Positions 1 through 11,700 of a stretch of DNA of 64,000 nucleotides are shown piece after piece. A model generated the notes under the pieces. The model saw only the letters and a list, made by a program, of their open reading frames with translations. It did no database searches and was not told the origin of the DNA. Positions within the stretch are counted from its first letter, which is position 1. Each line of letters starts with the position of its first letter. A program made the translations under genes and the position numbers. The DNA is from Ficedula albicollis (Eukaryota; Chordata; Aves; Passeriformes; Muscicapidae): positions 70,666,303-70,730,302 of the forward strand of contig NC_021672.1 in assembly GCF_000247815.1 (NCBI RefSeq). The letters run 5' to 3'.

Positions 1-354
1 AAATAATATGTGATATGTTTATGAAAATGTAGAATTGCCTTTGTGAATTTCTCATGAGGTTTTGGGGTTTGGTTGTTTGTTTTGATGATTGCCTTTTTGT
101 TTGGTTGTTTATTTCTTTTGTTTGTTTTTGGTTGGTTTTTTTTTTTAATTTTGTGATTATTACTAGGATATGATTTCACTAGGCTTTAAGATTTACAAAA
201 GGTATTTGAAGTTCCTTATCGTAAACATGACTTGAAATGCTGCCCCTGCTTAGCTTCTGTCCTTGTGTACAATGGTCAGCTGGGATGTTTTGCGTGTAAA
301 TGGTGGTGCTGAGCAATAGAACAAGAGGCATTGAGCAGAAACTGATGCACAGAA

Positions 355-450
355 GTTCTACCTAAACATAAGGAAGAACTTCTTTCCTGTGCAGCACTGG
401 AGGTTCTACCTAAACATAAGGAAGAACTCCTTTCCTGTGCAGCACTGGAG
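355..450. repeat. 48-bp tandem duplication inside CR1
   Basis: Two adjacent copies (355-402, 403-450) of the block running from GTTCTACC to GCACTGGAG. I see one clear mismatch (ACTTC against ACTCC). Confidence 0.9.
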
Positions 451-636
451 CAGGTTGTCCAGAGAGGGTGTGGAGTCTCCCTTTTTGGAGATATCCAGGA
501 ACCAGCTGGATGCAATGCTGTGCCAGGCGCTCTGGGCTGGCCGGAGCAGGTTGTCCAGAGAGGGTGTGGAGTCTCCCTTTTTGGAGATATCCAGGAACCA
601 GCTGGATGCAATGCTGTGCCATGTGCTCTGGGCTGG
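451..636. repeat. 96-bp tandem duplication inside CR1
   Basis: Copies at 451-546 and 547-636 begin CAGGTTGTCCAGAGAGGG. They stay identical until a short difference near the right end (AGGCGC against ATGTGC). Confidence 0.9.
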
Positions 637-2652
637 CACTGCTTGAGCAGATGACCACCGTGTGGATTGTACAACTAAGGCAGATGACATCTGAAGTTGG
701 AAGAAAAAGGCTTACTCAACTGAAATATTTTCTGAAAGTAGCTCATTTTTATATCTTGATCTTAGAACCATAAGCCATATTCCTGCCCTGTGAGTAGCAA
801 GAAAATGGGTATCTTCTTTCTCCAAACTGAGCAAGAACAAACTACTCGTTTTTTCCCCTGACTTCAGAGGCAGAATCTGGTTTATCTCTTTTAGTCAGTT
901 CTTTCTGAAGCATGGTTTTACTGAAGAGAAGACGACAATAATTTGGTGATGATTCTTACCTACATACATGGTTAGGTGTCAGATGGATCAGGAGACAGCT
1001 GGTGAAAATCAGTCATATGGAGTTCACAGTCCTTTTCATTTTCACTGCTGGAAACTCAGTGTATTAGTAGTATTTTCCCCTAAGCTCAAAGGCACTTGTA
1101 GCCACTTCTATGACTCAAGCCACAGTACCACTGCAAAATGCTGCATCCTGTTTGTCATGGGTATTTCTGGCAGGATTTGTGGCATGGAAGAGTCACAAAT
1201 AGAGATCCCTTACTTCTTGTCCTTTGCAAACAACTTAGCGAATTTGACTTCTCATTTGAACTCAGAAGGATTGTCTAGGAGGGAGACAAAATTGGAGGAG
1301 ACCAACTGGATCAAATCTAATTGACTGTTAGGAGCATGTGCTGCTATCACATAATACTTTCTGGAAAATTACTGGCTTGTCTTAAAGTAGATAGGCTTGC
1401 CTTCCATGCTGCTTCTGTCACTAGCAGGTGATTACACAACTTTTTCCCTTTCTTAGTAGCAGACTTGTAATTTGCAGACAGTGTACACGTCATCTCAAGA
1501 CCAGTTTTGAACAGTCTGTTCCATAGTCTTAAATACCTGTTCTGTTTATTCCTTCATTGCTTTTTAAAGTGTATTTAGATTAATCTCTCCAGCTTAATTT
1601 TGGTCCCCTTGTTCTGTAAGGAAATCTTCATTTCCTGATCATTCTGGTAGTTCTTTGTTTTCTTGAAGCAAAAATCTTCTTGTGAGCACAAGTGATGAGA
1701 ATTATTTAGGATTCCAGGTGACATGTCCCCTTTATTTTACAGTGGTGGATTAAATTGCCTCACTTGTTGCTAAGCAGTTGGATTTCTGAATGGAGTCATA
1801 GAAATCTGCATCTTCTGCTTTTTTTTGTATAATGGAATTGATGCAAGCTTTATTGTTCCTAGGGTTTTTGGTTTTGCACAGGTCAGGAAGAATGTTATCC
1901 TGGCAACCTGCTGAAAGCATCTTTATGCTATTGGTACCTCTAACTTTCAGTGGAATGTAGTATTTTTATGTTGTCATGATCTTCAGTTTTAAAAACAGAT
2001 ACAGCTTTTTGGGTTTTTTTTTTTACCTAAAAGACTTGGAAAGAGTGATAATGCTAAAGTTTGGATGAAAATTTCTGTTCTGTAGGGTCAGAATTACAAC
2101 TTATAAGTTCTTTGTGTATCTTATGGCCATGGCCCTAATTTAATCATTTTGAGACTTTGGGACTTTTTTTATCTTCAAGATACTTTTAGGTAAAATCATC
2201 ATCTTCTCTTCCTCTCCCCAATCCAACTGGCCAAATTGGAAAAACATCATGTATTCTAGCTGAAACAGCTGAAATCTGAGTAATAAGCATACTTGAGAGA
2301 TTCTTCATCCTCTTCAAGCCAATCTATCTATACAGCCTGTCTGAGGGAACTTGTGGGTTGGGTTTTCTTTTTTCCTTGATTGGTTTTGAGTGGTATTGTG
2401 GAGTTTGCTTTTTTTAAAAAAATTCCAGTTAATTCTCCTGTTCTGTAGTTTTTGAACAAATATGTTGCATGAGTTACTTCCAGTCTTACTGTGCTATACA
2501 TATTAAATCTAAATGTGTAGGAAGGAAGCTTGATAGAATTTTAATTTATTTTGTACTGAGTGCTTTAAATTTTAGTATTAAATATGTCTGTTTCTCAACA
2601 ATGCTGTTATTTTTCCTGAGCTGGGACATTGTTTTACTCATTTCTTTCTCAG

Positions 2653-2739
2653 TCCCAGCAGCCCCTGGAAGATCTGGATGCTCAACTGAGAAGAACCCTT
2701 AGTCCAGAGACTGTCCCAGTGACATCTGCTCCTGCCTGT
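2653..2739 (+). CDS. WNK1: WNK1 exon (SQQPLEDLDAQL exon)
   Basis: Phase-0 exon of 29 codons beginning SQQPLEDLDAQLRRTLSPET, which is nearly identical to the matching part of human WNK1. The acceptor is TTTCTTTCTCAG. The donor GTATGT at 2740 is chosen over the GT two bases upstream because only the former keeps phase 0 into the next exon. The region is proline/serine-rich linker of unknown fold. Confidence 0.9.
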
Positions 2740-5700
2740 GTATGTTTGCAGTTTAGTTGTCTGAAAAACCTCAGTGTTTTGTCAAAGTCTCTTAGGTCAC
2801 TGCCTTTAATGTCACTACACCAGCATGTGGACTTTTAAAAATAAAAATTCAGAGTCATCTTCCAGTTTGTGGGACTGAGTCAACCAAAATCGGGGAAGTC
2901 TGTATATTGCAATAGATTACATAATTTCCTGAGGCTGTTTTTTGGTATTAGTTGTTATTTCAACTTTCCTGGTGATGTCACCAAACTAGAAATGGAAGTG
3001 ACTGGAATAAGGGGAAAGAGCACTAAACAAGCAATATTTGATATGTCAATCTTAATTTGGGGGGGGTGTTTCCAAGTTTGGATATGAAATTTTAAAAGCT
3101 TCTACTGAATCAAGACAATGATTGACATTTCAAGTGGCTATTTATGCATTATTTCTGCACAGGCCAAGGGGTGAACTGCTCACAGCCTCAGGGTTATAAG
3201 ACCTGGAAAATCTCTTGTCTTGCATTTGTCTTTGCATGGGTCATATTTTGTCCCTTTTGGAAGCAAAAGAATATGTAATATGCAGTATGGTGGGTTTGTT
3301 TGCATTCAGTGAAACTGCTAATTACCTTAATTTATTTTGTTTTTCTCCTTGAACCTGCAGTCTGTGCCCTCAGTAGCATCAACAACGGTTACTGGGCCGG
3401 TGTCCACAGCAACACAGTCTCTGAAGGATGGTAAGACAGCCAGGGTTGCTTTAGGTGATTCCTCAGCATGGAGATAAAAATCAAAATTGAACAGAGTAAC
3501 CACTTGGAAGGTTATAGTCTGTTCTGCCCAGTCATGGAATGGCAGCTCCTTGAGGGGAGATTATTAGTTTTTAGTAGCCAGACTGAAATTCTCCCCTGTA
3601 GGCCATGAGGAGGGGAGATGATACATACATGTGTGTTATAGTGACTCATTTAGGATTTAAAGCTGTCCAAAATGCTCAAGTAAAAGTCACAAGAAGTCTC
3701 CACTGTGCTGCTAAGGTACTGCATCAGGACCTGAAGGAACAGTTTTCTGTCATGTGCTGTGTTCCTGGCAATAGCAGCAGGACTCATTTTGTGTCATTAC
3801 ACTGTGTTGTGCATGTAGGATAGGTCTCCCTTACCTAAGGGTGTTTCATTTCTGTTTGAACAGAGAAACCAAGGTTAAACTACTAAAAATTTAAGAAAGG
3901 TAGTAAGAAGCCCAGACTTTCTTCTGTCTGCTTTAGGACAACTGAAGGTTGACTGAATGATCACCAGTTAAAGTCTGGTTGATCAATGACTTTCAAATCT
4001 GTATGAATTGAGTTTTGGGGAAAATCAAAACACTTGCAAAATAATCTGAGGTTTTCCTGTCAGTATTCACCTAACTGTTTTATTTTTTGAAATGTTCTGT
4101 TTTTAAAAGAAGCTGTTAATAAGGTGCTGAAATTTTTTCTTGAACTGTCTAGTAAACACTGGTTAACATGCATGTGCTTCTGAAGTTGAATAATAAACCT
4201 TCAGAAGCCAATAAAACCTTGATGGAAAACAAATGAAATAGTCTCATTTTGGGACATTGGTGAACTATAATGTAGAATTCATTAATCTGCTCTAGAATGA
4301 GTTGGGTTTTGCCTTTTAAATTTAACAGGTAAAGGTAAACAAGCTGAGGAGTTTCTTGATAAACAGAGCAAGCTGTCCAATAGAACTGATTTAAAAATAG
4401 AATGTTATTTCTCAGCTTTGTAACTTTATACTGCCAGTGCGCAGAGCAAAACTGGGAGCTGACACCTAAGAGTCCAGCTTGAAAAACTGCAGATAGACTG
4501 CTTTGAGTAAAGGTGGTTTATAGCATTTCTTCAACCTGCCCCTTTGCTGTGACTAAATTGTTCCCAGTGTTTGTGAAATTTAGATCATTAGAATAAGCTT
4601 TTTCTTTCATAAATTTCAGTTCTATTTTTTATTATTTGTCTATTTCACATCCCTGTTTGAAATCAGTGTGCTTTTTTACTGTTGCCTAAAAGTGTACTTT
4701 TGGCAAATACACCGTGCAGGGAAGCTTTGTAGAAAAATGCTTCAACATAACATTAATAATGAGCATTTTATTATTAATACAATGCTATGAGTCCAGAAGC
4801 TTCTTTGGAGTTAAGAATTAAGTTTGAAGCACATCAAAATAAATGGTTGGAGTTGAAATAAATTGTTGCTCGTTGTTGTAATTGCATTCTCCTTTTGCTT
4901 AGTTTTGGCAGCAGGTGATGGAGAGAGCAGTGCTGTGGCTGCAGCAGGAGCCAGTGTGCTGAAGATGGGACGGTTTCAGGTAGGAGGAGCTAAACTCATG
5001 TGGCTCTTGGTACAGCATCTTTGGGTGGCTCCTGCTTGTGCCAGCTCAGTGTGCCTTGTGCAGGACTTGGCTGTCCGCATAGAGCCTGTGAAAGCAGATC
5101 TGCAGATGCTGTTTCCATTCAGGGCAGAGATTGCACAGCCTGTGCAGGTCTGGGGTTCTGAACACAGGGTTTCATCGTGGCAGGCCTTGGTCTTTAACGC
5201 TGGGCTGCTCTTCTACTGACAGTGCTGGGATGCTCACTCTGGCCCCATCTGAGGCTGCTGTTCCTTGGAGTTAATCCTCCACACAGATTACACAGAAGTG
5301 CTGCTTTGTGTGGCAGTGTTTTGCCTGGAGAGAAGCAGTAGCTTGCTTTGTGGCATACCTAGGAAATGAGTTATTTTCCCCTCTCAGATGCATCTTACCA
5401 TTAAGGGAAATAAAAGCATCATGTTAAGGAAAAACTAAGGAAGTCTGCATGATTGTATTTCTATTCTAGGTATCTGTGGCAGTGGACGATGTGCTAAAAG
5501 AGGGTGACAAAGCTGAAATGAAGCCAGTGCAATTTGAAACCACCTCCACTGATTCTTCAAGCCTTTCTGGCAGCAGCCCAGAGAGCACGCTGGTGAAGCA
5601 GGCTGAGAGCAGGAAGAGCGGGGCTGTGGCTGCCACCTCCTTGGATGTGGTGGATGGCATTGCTGAGGCAGCTCCCAGGCTGTCTCTGCCAGGAGATGCT

Positions 5701-8700
5701 GCTCAGGCCACCAAGGTCGGGCGCTTCCAGGTGACAACGACCGCCGATCAGGTGGGGCGCTTCTCCGTGCTCAAGGCTCGGGATGAGGTCAGCTGTGCCC
5801 AGAAAGAGCCAGTGACTCTTCCTCTCGCTGTGGGCTTGGAACAAGTTGCTGCTTCAGCTGCAGCTCCCAAGAAGGAGTTGGAGTCAAGGCAGTCCCCACA
5901 CATGAATGGTCCATCCTCTGATCCGGAGGCTGCCTTTCTCAGTGGGATGGCTAAGGATTTGGATGATGGCTCAGGGAGCCCAGACTCTGTCCAGCACCTG
6001 GGATCCAAGATCAGCCTCCCTGTTCAGAGCCTCAGCAACTCCTTCAACTCCTCCTACATGAGCAGTGACAATGAGTCGGATATTGAAGATGAAGACTTGA
6101 AGCTGGAGCTCCGTCGGTTACGGGAGAAGTAAGGCTTTGTCTTGGGGTGGTTGTGTGTGGAAGGGGTGCAGCAGGATTCCTGTGAATCTCACCTGTACTT
6201 CCCTTAGCCTTTGCTAAGTGTCAGGAGCCATTGTCAGCATTTATGTGGGAAGTAAGGTTCTTCAGTGGGAAAGCACTATACAGTTATAACAAAAGAGGAA
6301 TGTACATGTTTGCTGGGCTGATTTTTCTACCCTGTAACCTTGTTGTGTGTAGACTGCCAGCTGCACTATGGATAAGAGTGTAGATCTAAGGAAGGTTTGG
6401 CATATCACTGGAGTTATTGGAAAAACCAGAGTCCTGTTTGAAAATGACATACAAGTCTCTGCATTTCTGATATGCATTTCTGTTGGCTCTTTTCCTGAAG
6501 AGACCTTGTTGGCTCAGAAAAAGAATTTTAAAGTGAAGCAATGTGACCTACTAATTTATTTTTACTGAAAGTCGAACTGGTTTTTAGGGTAGCTGGCAGT
6601 TTTAAATCCTGTGTATGCAACTGCTCTGAAACAAATTGTAAGGCAATACCAGTGTAGAAGTCTCCAAGGCCATATGTCTGAGAAAATGAGTAATTAGCTA
6701 TTCCTGTAGCATTTGAATGCTTTTTTTGTACTTCTGTTTATTCTGGTTTTATGATTGCAACGTTGGGAACTTAGTTTTGGAGTTCTAGCCAGGGCTAGAG
6801 TACACTGGAAAAAGCAAGTGTTCTTCCATGTGTATTCAGTGGTTATTTGTGGAAAAGATTTATTTCCTGCTTTCTTGAGCGTTTGAGAATTTGACCAAAG
6901 AAGCATCTCAGGCTTGACTGGAGGGGAGAGGAATTGTTTGCATGGATGTGTATACATAGAATTCTTGTAAATCCCACTGTTTTGTAACTTGTTAGGCACC
7001 TTAAAGAGATCCAGGAGCTGCAGAGCCGCCAGAAGCAGGAGATTGAGTCACTCTACATGAAACTGGGAAAGGCCCCACCTGCAGTCATTATTCCCCCAGC
7101 TGCACCCCTTTCAGGAAGAAGGAGACGACCTACAAAAGGAAAAAGCAGCAAGTCCAGTCGTAGCAGCTCCCAGGGACATAAAAGCCCTCAGCTATCAGGT
7201 AAGGCTTCCTTCAATATTTTCAGCAGATAAAATAGACAATGTGCCATCTCTCATTCTTACACCTGGGTCTGTGTCTCTTCTTTTGAGGTGTGTATGTGTG
7301 TGTACCTGTTCCTTCCTGGATTTCTTTTATAATTTTTGAAATTACATTTGCTGTTTGGCAAGTCTTACCTGAGACTTTTTCAGCCCACTGATGTGTACTG
7401 TGACATTGTTCTGTAAGAGCAATTTGAAAGTTGTGATTTGTATTTTTTAGATATTAGTCATTGGGCTCTGACTAGGAAGAAAAGTGTAAATTTACAGTAT
7501 GGCAGAAAATTTTATTTTTTAAAGATAAAGTCTGCTTGTTCCCTCCTGAAACTGTCTTACCTGAGACTTTTTCAGCCCACTGATGTGTACTGTGACATTG
7601 TTCTGTAAGAGCAATTTGAAAGTTGTGATTTGTATTTTTTAGATATTAGTCATTGGGCTCTGACTAGGAAGAAAAGTGTAAATTTACAATATGGCAGAAA
7701 ATTTTATTTTTTAAAGATACTTGTACTTGTTCCCTCCTGAAACTCATTTTGCAGAATGGGTCTGGTCTCTTTAGTCATCTGCAGAGATTTTTTTTTTTTT
7801 CCTAATTTAGTACCATTTAAGCATGATATTACTAGTGTCCTTACACTGCAGAAACTTACTCACAATTGATGCATGTTAAAATAGTGGCTTTTAAAAATGG
7901 ATTTGAAAATTTGTTGTACTTATAAATTGAGAATCAGTTTCAATTGTCAAGGCATCCTTTCTAAGACCATTTTTCTAATAAACAGAACTCAGGAATTTGT
8001 TCTGTTTACTGGTTGAGTGATGTGGGTGACAGATACTCTCTGGGTAATGGGAAATGTTTCTCTAATCCTCTAGCAGGAGCAAACAGTGTTGGAGGGCAGC
8101 AGTGCCAGCAGAAATATTTGATACTGCTCCTTGCGTATTCACTTTGTTAATTCCACGTCATGCTGAGATTTCTGTATCCAGTCACCCTGGCTGCTCATTT
8201 CTGTTTTGCTGTGTAATAGAGGAGCTCTGTGAGCACATAAACCAGCACAGAGTTGTCTTAAAACTGAAGAATTTTTCTGGTCTCACTGCTTTCTCAGAAA
8301 CTGGAGTAGTTCTCTCCTCCTTCTCTTGCCTGGATTATCATGCTTGACTAGGTTCAAAAATGGATGGAAACCAGAACTTTTTGCCTTGCTTTTTCCTCTA
8401 GGCAACCTGTCAGCTCAAAGTGCACCATCAGTCTTGCCCCCTCAGCAGACCCTTCATCCTCCTGGCAGTGTGCCAGAGACAGGGCAGAACCATTTGCTAC
8501 AGCCCCTCAAACCTTCACCTTCCAGTGAAAATCTCTACTCTGCCTTCACCAGTGATGGTGCCCTCTCGGTACCGAGCCTTTCTGCGCCAGGCCAAGGTAA
8601 GACTCCAGATGCAGTCAGTGTAATTAGCAGTGAAAATGAGTGATGGACTTCATGCCACTGGATTTCTAATGGTGTAAAGTAGCTTTGGGGTCCCCAGCCT

Positions 8701-11700
8701 ATGTGTGAAGCCTGATAAGGATGTTGTTTGCAGCTGGATTTGTAGCTTCTCACTCAGGTGAAGTGTGAGGTGGCTGAAGGTCTGAAACCCCAAGGAGAAC
8801 ACAAGAGAGTGCAGTGGAGTGGTGGCAGCGAAGTTCTGCTGACCTGGGAAAGGTGTTGGCTCAGAGGAAGAGAGACAGATGAGATTGGGGGCTTGGAAAT
8901 CAGAATCAAGGAAGGGGAAGAGCAGGTTTGATTCCAACAGATAAATGAAATGGTTGGAACTTGCAAAGACTTGGAGTCTTAGTCCTTTCAGACTTCCTAA
9001 CTGATTTGGCTGTTTCTGTCAATGGAGTTTTTAACAGTAAAAGGTAAAAAAAGGCTCATGTTCTTTAATTGTGAATTATCCTGGAAGGAAGAGTCAGTGT
9101 AGGAAGATGAAATGGTGGGAGTAGTGAATTGTTCATGTACTCAGGTTTCTCAAGTTGTGGGTTGTTGTTATTAGTATGTTATTAATATGTTTTCAAGTAA
9201 TTTCTCAGGTACAGCTCTGATTTGTTCAGTAGGGAGGGCTTTTTTGCTTGTCATTAAGGGGATAATTCCTTTGCTTATCTGAATGTAGCTGTTCTAGATT
9301 TCTTCCCCTTGCACATCTTAAGGGACTGTTTCAGGCATTTTGGAGCTACTTGAATCATCTGCCTTCATCTGGAGTTGTGCAGTACCATTTAATAATTGGG
9401 TATTTTTGCCAGGATTTGGCTTTCCTGCAGATTGCCCCTTTATGGTTGGGTTATGTGCTGGGGAGTAGCAGTGCAGGCTTGTTCTCCTGTCTGGAGGTGC
9501 TGGAGGGAGTCTCTTCACTCTGTAAATTGTCTCTGTACTCCTTGGTCCACACTTGGAGATGTATTCTTGTGTGTCGTGATTGCATTTCACCCTTCCAACT
9601 TCAGGTTGCTAACATCTTGTAGTGGTGTTGTGTCTCTTCTCCTCTCCTCTCTCTGTTCTCCCCGTTCTTGTTTTCTCACAGGCTGTGCGAAGTTTAACTG
9701 TGCATCTGAGAGAGTGACCTTCAAGCCTGGTGGCAGGAGGACCCGATTTCTGAGTACGCCCTGCTTGGCTCTTTGTGTGTAACACCTTTACTCCTTCCTT
9801 GTCTGCTTTTTGTTTCGTCTTTTTTGGGTTTTGTTTCTGCTGCTTGGATCTGTTTCATGCAGCCCATCCTCATCTGCCACCTTGTATTCCCTCCCATCCT
9901 ATGGCTCAGCTGCTCTTAGCACACCTTTAGAAGTTTGGGTTCTCATGTTGGGTGTTCTCTGCTGTTAAACTCACTGTAACAAGCACTCATTTTCCCTAAA
10001 CCTTTAGAGGAAACTTTCAGGACAGATGAGTGACATGACACAAACTGGGGAGACTTAGCAAGGCCCATGGTTAATTTTGCTTCAGCACATGTTAGACAAT
10101 GTGAGACTTGTAGGGGGGGTAGTCTGTCTGTTGGGAGAGTGATGAAGATTTGTTCTCCAGGTTATCCTTAGCTGGACACTGCAGCACAAGTTGGATGTGT
10201 GTCCTCATGCTCTCAGCACCAGAGCTGGTGACAGTGCAGAGCTTTGATGCCACCTGTAGGCAGCTGGTAGTGGTGACTTGTGTTCATTACCAGATGGCTA
10301 GCTAAAGAACCAAATGTTAAATGGGTTTTAAAACAATTAGAGAATAAATCCAACCAAACTCAAAAGAACCTTATGGGCTCAGGTTTAGAAGTTTTTCCTG
10401 TGAGTTGGACATACGTTAAGTGTAAAACAAATAGTAGTACAGGTGGGTAAATACACATTTTCAGACATTCTGTCAGCCCTCACAAGCTAGCTTGCAGCTC
10501 TTTTCAGAATCCATTCATTTGTACTTACATTAGGCTGGACTTACAAGAGAGCCTCAAACTTCTGGTGTGGCTTGAAATAACACTCTGCTTGAGCCAAGGC
10601 TGCTGGTGTGATGCTTTTTACTGGGAGTGCTGCAATATCTCCCATGCTGCTTCTGCAGGCTGGACCCTTTAAATGTCTGACATTTGTTTCGCACCCTCTG
10701 GAATGACCGGATGTGAGGAAGTTGGGAGTGCTGTCAGGAGCCCTCCCTTCACTGCACTGCATGGCAGTACCACACATCTGCATCATTTGTCTGGCTGTGC
10801 TTGGCAGGGGCTCAGCTGAGCCAGAGCTGTGTGTGGGAGCTGAGCCTGGCCTTCTGCAGAGACAGCTGCAATGCCACCAGCCCCATCCTCTGAGAAAGGG
10901 AGGGAGGCAGAGGGAGGGAAACTCTTCCTGGCTGTTCAGTTTTGCACCAACTCTCTCCCACTTCACTGGATTTGGGATCTAAGAACTAAAATTATCTAAT
11001 TTTTCAAATTTAGCAGCTTTAAATGTTTTTGCTGTGTATATTAATATGCAGATGTGCACTGACACCTGCACTTTCAAGATTTAATGTTCCTTTCTGGGAA
11101 GAAGTTAAATTCATACCAAAGCTAACTTAAAATTGTTAGTCTGGCCTGTCCTTTTTTGGGGGAAGGGAATATGAAGAAGAGCCAGTCTGTTTCTAGAATT
11201 GACATTGAACTGAATATATGAGAGTATAATTTACTTCCAAGGCCTTGGCTCGCTGTAAATTGGCCATCATCTACTTTGGCATGTGTATCTCTTGCTTTTG
11301 GGACTGATGCTAAGGAAAACGGATTCCTTTGAAAGGAGTGTTGTAGCTGTCCTGTAGAAGCAGGTAATACTCAGCATGGCTCAGCTTGGCCTGGCACTTG
11401 GCTTGCTGCAGGCTGCTTGCTTCCTGGAGCCTTGTCCTTGAAGTGCTGGTGCAGACTGCTGTGGGAGTGACAGCTGGAGAACAGCTGGGCTGGAATCAGT
11501 GGTGTTGAGGAAACAGTGCAGTGATTGATGCTTTTAACTGTGCAGCTGGAGAAACAGAGTGGTACAGCTTGGCAGGGAATGTCTGAACTGTTTTCGCACA
11601 TCTGAGAAAGAGGATGACAAACTAAAAGCACTTGACCTGTCAAATCTGTTGCTGGTTGAAATTTGGTAATTGTAAAATGCTTCCTACGTCCTGGCAAAAA

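Larger units (their letters stand above)
320..660 (+). mobile_element. CR1 LINE 3'-end fragment with internal tandem duplications
   Basis: The text reads as the 3' end of a chicken-repeat-1 element in plus orientation. Recognisable blocks are GTTCTACCTAAACATAAGG, GCACTGGAGCAGGTTGTCC, a GTGTGGAGTCTCC block and GATATCCAGGAACCAGCTGG. CR1 is the dominant bird LINE and is usually 5'-truncated, as here. Two local duplications have reshaped it: a 48-bp unit at 355-402 and 403-450, and a 96-bp unit at 451-546 and 547-636. The outer limits are approximate because the ends are diverged. Confidence 0.82.
1..2652 (+). other. WNK1 intron, partial
   Basis: AT-rich intronic sequence before the first exon in the window. 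It contains T/G-rich low-complexity DNA near 60-150 and the CR1 fragment at about 340-660. No coding exon, RNA gene or conserved motif was recognised elsewhere in it. Confidence 0.7.
2740..5469 (+). other. WNK1 introns between exons 2653-5470
   Basis: Non-coding stretches 2740-3360, 3431-4902 and 4980-5469, apart from the exons listed separately. I see ordinary AT-rich intron sequence with no repeat family or RNA gene that I can name. Confidence 0.7.
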
